Shown: piece by piece, positions 61,144 through 64,000 of the stretch | How the letters are laid out: each line of letters opens with the position of its first letter | Position numbering within the stretch: position 1 is the stretch's first letter | NCBI RefSeq assembly: GCF_000687715.1 | Contig: NZ_JHXD01000010.1 | Coordinates: 1 to 64,000, forward strand | DNA length: 64,000 nt | Source: Xylanibacter ruminicola Ga6B6 | GTDB taxonomy: Bacteria; Bacteroidota; Bacteroidia; Bacteroidales; Bacteroidaceae | Direction of reading: 5' to 3' | Program-made: the position numbers and the translations under genes | Notes under the pieces: model-generated | Told to the model about the DNA's origin: nothing | The model's input: the letters and a program-made list of their open reading frames with translations, nothing else | Database searches by the model: none

Positions 61144-62628
61144 TTATTTATTATTCGTTATTCTCAAATATTTCTCATAAGCCTCATCCCAAGCAGCCTT
61201 ATCTGCTGCTTCGTACTTCACCAGATCAAGACTGTTGGCAATGATGCGGCGCATCTCCCAGATATCTTTTACCAGTCCGGCAGCCTGGGCCTGCAGCATG
61301 ATGTTGCCGATGGCGGTACCCTCTTGCGGACCGGCCAGTACGGTTGCACCGGTGGCGTTGGCGGTAAACTGGTTCAGATACTTGTTCAAACTGCCACCAC
61401 CAATCACGTGCAGTGTCTTTAATTCGAATGGAGCAAACTCCTGCAGCCACTGGAACACCTGCTTGTAACGCAAAGCCAGCGAGTCGAAGATACAACGACA
61501 GATTTCGGCCGGTGTTTCGGGCACAGGCTGATGGGTGTCGCGACAGTACTGCTGGATGGCACCAATCATGGATTTGGGCGATGCAAACAGCTGGTCGTCG
61601 GGGTTGATAATTGAGCGGAATGGCTCAACCTGCATGGCCGAACCCTGCAGCTCGGGATGCGACAACTTGCGCACCTCGTCGGGCCACTCCAGTCGGCAGC
61701 GCTCGTATAGCCACATACCACAGATATTCTTCAGGAAACGGGTGGTACCCTCTACACCGCCCTCGTTGGTAAAGTTGCGATCGTACGAGAGGTCGTTGAT
61801 GATGGCATCCTTGGTCTCGATACCCATCAGGCTCCAGGTGCCACTGCTCAGGTAGGCAAACTGCTCGTTCTTGGCAGGCACGGCTGCCACAGCCGAACCG
61901 GTGTCATGACCAGCCACAGCTATCACGGGCACAGCGCCCAGTCCGGTCAGCTGCTGCACCTCTTCAGTCAGCACACCAATCCGGGTGCCAGGCATCACCA
62001 TCTTGCCAAACTTACCGCGGTCTAATCCTACCGATGCCAGCAGGCGCTCGTCGAGCTGCTTGGTACGTGGGTCGAGCAACTGCGAGGTAGATGCGATAGT
62101 ATATTCGCAAACGGCCTCGCCCGTCAGCATCCAACTCAGTGCATCGGGCACAAACAGTATCTGCTTGGCGTGCTTCAGCGCGCTGTTATCCTCCTTGCGC
62201 ATGGCGTAGAGCTGGAACAGCGAGTTAAAGAACATAAACTGTATGCCTGTTACATCATACACCTCTTTCTTTGTAACGACGTTCTGCAGATAATCGTCCA
62301 TCGCCTCGAAGGTGATGGGGTCGCGGTAGGCACGCGGATTACGCAGGATGGCGTTATCCTCGCCTATCATCACAAAGTCGACACCCCAGGTATCGATACC
62401 GATGCTCACGATATCCAGTCCGCGGCATGCCACCTCTTTCAGGCCCTTGATAATCTCGAAATACAGGGCGTAGATATCCCAGTAGTAATGACCGCCCTGC
62501 ACAATCAGGTTATTGGGAAAGCGGGTCACCTCTTCCAGTTCGAATTTGTTATCGTTGATACGGCCGATAATGGTTCGACCGCTGGTAGCACCAAGGTCTA
62601 CCGAAAAAAAGTATTTTTGATTATTCAT
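61144..62628 (-). CDS. rhaB: Rhamnulokinase
   Basis: A 494-residue FGGY-family carbohydrate kinase that phosphorylates L-rhamnulose on O-1. FFSVDLGATSGRTIIGRI (about residues 7-24) is the ATP phosphate-binding loop with the RhaB-type ATSGR; IGIDTWGVDFVMI contains the substrate Asp; VAGHDTGSAVAAVPA (near 258-272) holds the catalytic Asp, and HVIGGGSLNKYLNQFTANATG is the second nucleotide-binding region. Length agrees with the family (about 490). The upstream GH28 gene overlaps its start by 8 nt, tying polymer cleavage and rhamnose use to one transcript. Confidence 0.95.
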   Translation of the reverse strand: MNNQKYFFSVDLGATSGRTIIGRINDNKFELEEVTRFPNNLIVQGGHYYWDIYALYFEIIKGLKEVACRGLDIVSIGIDTWGVDFVMIGEDNAILRNPRAYRDPITFEAMDDYLQNVVTKKEVYDVTGIQFMFFNSLFQLYAMRKEDNSALKHAKQILFVPDALSWMLTGEAVCEYTIASTSQLLDPRTKQLDERLLASVGLDRGKFGKMVMPGTRIGVLTEEVQQLTGLGAVPVIAVAGHDTGSAVAAVPAKNEQFAYLSSGTWSLMGIETKDAIINDLSYDRNFTNEGGVEGTTRFLKNICGMWLYERCRLEWPDEVRKLSHPELQGSAMQVEPFRSIINPDDQLFASPKSMIGAIQQYCRDTHQPVPETPAEICRCIFDSLALRYKQVFQWLQEFAPFELKTLHVIGGGSLNKYLNQFTANATGATVLAGPQEGTAIGNIMLQAQAAGLVKDIWEMRRIIANSLDLVKYEAADKAAWDEAYEKYLRITNNK

Positions 62629-63940
62629 ATATCATATGTTGTAGTTGTTCTTTCGAAACGGGGTTCTTGGCAAAGGCCAATGGCTTGCCGTCGATGGTAA
62701 AATCTACCAGTTTGTACTTATCCGATGTCTTCACGTCGTAAGGCGTCGGGGTTTCCACCTGGATGTTTCGCATCACAATGTTGTTGCATCTCGAAAGCGG
62801 CATGTCGTCGCGCTGCTCGGGCTTAAAGAATTGGGTCCAGGGGTGGATAAACAAAAAGCGCTTGCAGTGACCGGTGATGTTCTCAACCAGCACATACTCG
62901 TAGTGCTGCGGCGTGTCGGGACGCATTTTCAACCACAGCACACGGTCGGCACGCTCGGTGTAGCAGTTGCGCAGAATCACGTTGCGGTCGTGCAGCGACT
63001 CCGAACCCAGCGTCAGGCAGCCGTGTACCTTTCCGTAGTGACAGTTCTGAATCAGTATGCGCTCGCAATCGCCGTTGGTCTCGTCCTTGTCGGCCCAGGT
63101 TCCCTTACCGCCTTTCAGCACCACGGCATCATCGTTCACGTGCATATAGCAGCCGTTGATGAGCACATCGGTGCAGGCGTCGATATCGATGGCATCGCTC
63201 GATGGCGCGCCACGTGTGGGGTCGGGCTCCCAGATATTCTCGGTGGGGGCATAGATGTAGCAATCCAGATAGCGCACGTGGTTGCTCTTGTACACATGGT
63301 TAGTCCAGAAGGGCGAGTTAACCAGATGCACATCCTGAATGGTGACGTTTGTTGAGTTCGACACATAGGTGAGTCGTGGGCGCTGCGCATCCTTGTTGGT
63401 ACACTGGGGATTCCACTTGCGACGAATCCAGAACTCCTGCCAGTAGTTCAGTCCGTTACCATCGATGGTACCCTTACCACTGATGGTAAAACCGTCCAGT
63501 CCGTCGGCATTCACCAGGGCACAGAAGTAGGTGCAGGTTTCGCCCTCGATACGGGTCTTGATATAGGGAAAATCGATGATGCGATCGGAGCCCTTCAATC
63601 GTCCGATTACATGCAGGTGCGTACCCTGCTTAAAGAACAAGGCGCCTGTAAGGAAAGTGCCCTCGGGGATAACCACCACGCCACCACCCTCTTGGGCAGC
63701 ACGGTCGATGACAGCCTGGATGGCCTTGGTCTGCACCACGGTAGAATCGCAACGCACACCAAAGTCGGTAATCACATACTGCTTACCCAGCTTAGCCACA
63801 TCAACTTTAGTAGTATCCTTAAACCACGCGTCCATCACGGTCTGGTCGGGCCAAACCTCAACGGCGGCTTTCTTCTTGGGTTTTGCAACTCCCGTAGCAA
63901 CCAGCGCCACGGCAAGCAACAAGAGCACTATTCTTCTCAT
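62621..63940 (-). CDS. Exported GH28 polygalacturonase/rhamnogalacturonan hydrolase
   Basis: A 439-residue beta-helix pectinase. MRRIVLLLLAVALVATGVA is a signal peptide. Active-site segments: SSDAIDIDACTDV (about residues 245-257), VNDDAVVLKGG (about 268-278, paired aspartates) and YGKVHGCLTLGSESL (catalytic histidine region). The NDD form in place of GDD, and the loop NGLNYWQEFWIRRKW, resemble exo-acting or rhamnogalacturonan-specific GH28s more than plain polygalacturonases. It heads the rhamnose operon, which argues for a rhamnogalacturonan substrate, but exact specificity is open. Confidence 0.9.
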   Translation of the reverse strand: MRRIVLLLLAVALVATGVAKPKKKAAVEVWPDQTVMDAWFKDTTKVDVAKLGKQYVITDFGVRCDSTVVQTKAIQAVIDRAAQEGGGVVVIPEGTFLTGALFFKQGTHLHVIGRLKGSDRIIDFPYIKTRIEGETCTYFCALVNADGLDGFTISGKGTIDGNGLNYWQEFWIRRKWNPQCTNKDAQRPRLTYVSNSTNVTIQDVHLVNSPFWTNHVYKSNHVRYLDCYIYAPTENIWEPDPTRGAPSSDAIDIDACTDVLINGCYMHVNDDAVVLKGGKGTWADKDETNGDCERILIQNCHYGKVHGCLTLGSESLHDRNVILRNCYTERADRVLWLKMRPDTPQHYEYVLVENITGHCKRFLFIHPWTQFFKPEQRDDMPLSRCNNIVMRNIQVETPTPYDVKTSDKYKLVDFTIDGKPLAFAKNPVSKEQLQHMIYE

Positions 63941-63967
63941 TTTTCAGTTATTTGTTTTAATCGCCTA

Positions 63968-63975
63968 CAAAATTA
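63968..63975 (-). promoter_or_regulatory. Probable -7 box of the GH28-rhamnose operon
   Basis: The minus strand reads TAATTTTG (a TAnnTTTG match), about 28 nt before the GH28 ATG at 63940. The -33 region is at the window edge and shows no clear TTTG. Confidence 0.5.
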
Positions 63976-64000
63976 CGGATTATTTCCGAATTAGCAGCGA

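Overview
The window looks like a chromosomal segment of a Prevotella-like member of the Bacteroidales. Evidence: Bacteroidota-type promoters (TTTG, about 20 nt, TAnnTTTG) in front of many genes, a SusC/SusD pair, a type IX secretion sorting domain, and lineage-typical families (DUF1573, DUF3078, DUF2582, DUF4450). The trp gene order B-E-G-D-C-F-A also fits. No rRNA, tRNA or CRISPR array was seen. All calls come from reading the sequence; no database search was run.

Layout. (1) 1-174 is the 3' tail of an IS21-type istB gene, followed by the element's non-coding end. (2) 427-15214 is a surface-polysaccharide cluster of twelve glycosyltransferases and one hexapeptide acyltransferase, divergent around 9815-9948. 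It lacks a visible flippase, polymerase or initiating transferase, is AT-rich as far as about 12.2 kb, and carries an embedded HipA-like kinase/DUF3037-like pair. (3) 15181-37475 is core genome: two small winged-helix-type proteins, aspS, DUF1573, DUF3078, yidC with a peptidase/transporter operon, a five-gene envelope/transport operon on the minus strand, an orphan type IX sorting-domain protein and uvrA. (4) 37620-44366 is the trp operon with a leader peptide (three consecutive Trp codons) and an attenuator. (5) 44474-64000 is a locus for rhamnogalacturonan-type pectin: a 1600-residue GH28-GH105-(alpha/alpha)6 fusion and SusC/SusD on the plus strand, facing a minus-strand operon of GH28, rhamnulokinase, an AraA-type isomerase, a sugar permease, rhamnulose-1-phosphate aldolase and a DUF4450 protein. 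Together they would bind and cut the polymer, release rhamnose and convert it to dihydroxyacetone phosphate plus lactaldehyde.

The most unusual signal is a set of short-period tandem repeats that the genes do not explain. Nine-bp units beginning with the otherwise scarce tetramer CTAG occur in three unrelated coding regions: a signal peptide, an MFS loop and an enzyme linker. Identical or near-identical units are read in different frames, and one array is an insertion relative to a neighbouring paralogue. Seven- and eight-bp arrays fill spacers between co-transcribed genes, and arrays with the same periods also occur inside trpF and inside an outer-membrane protein signal peptide.
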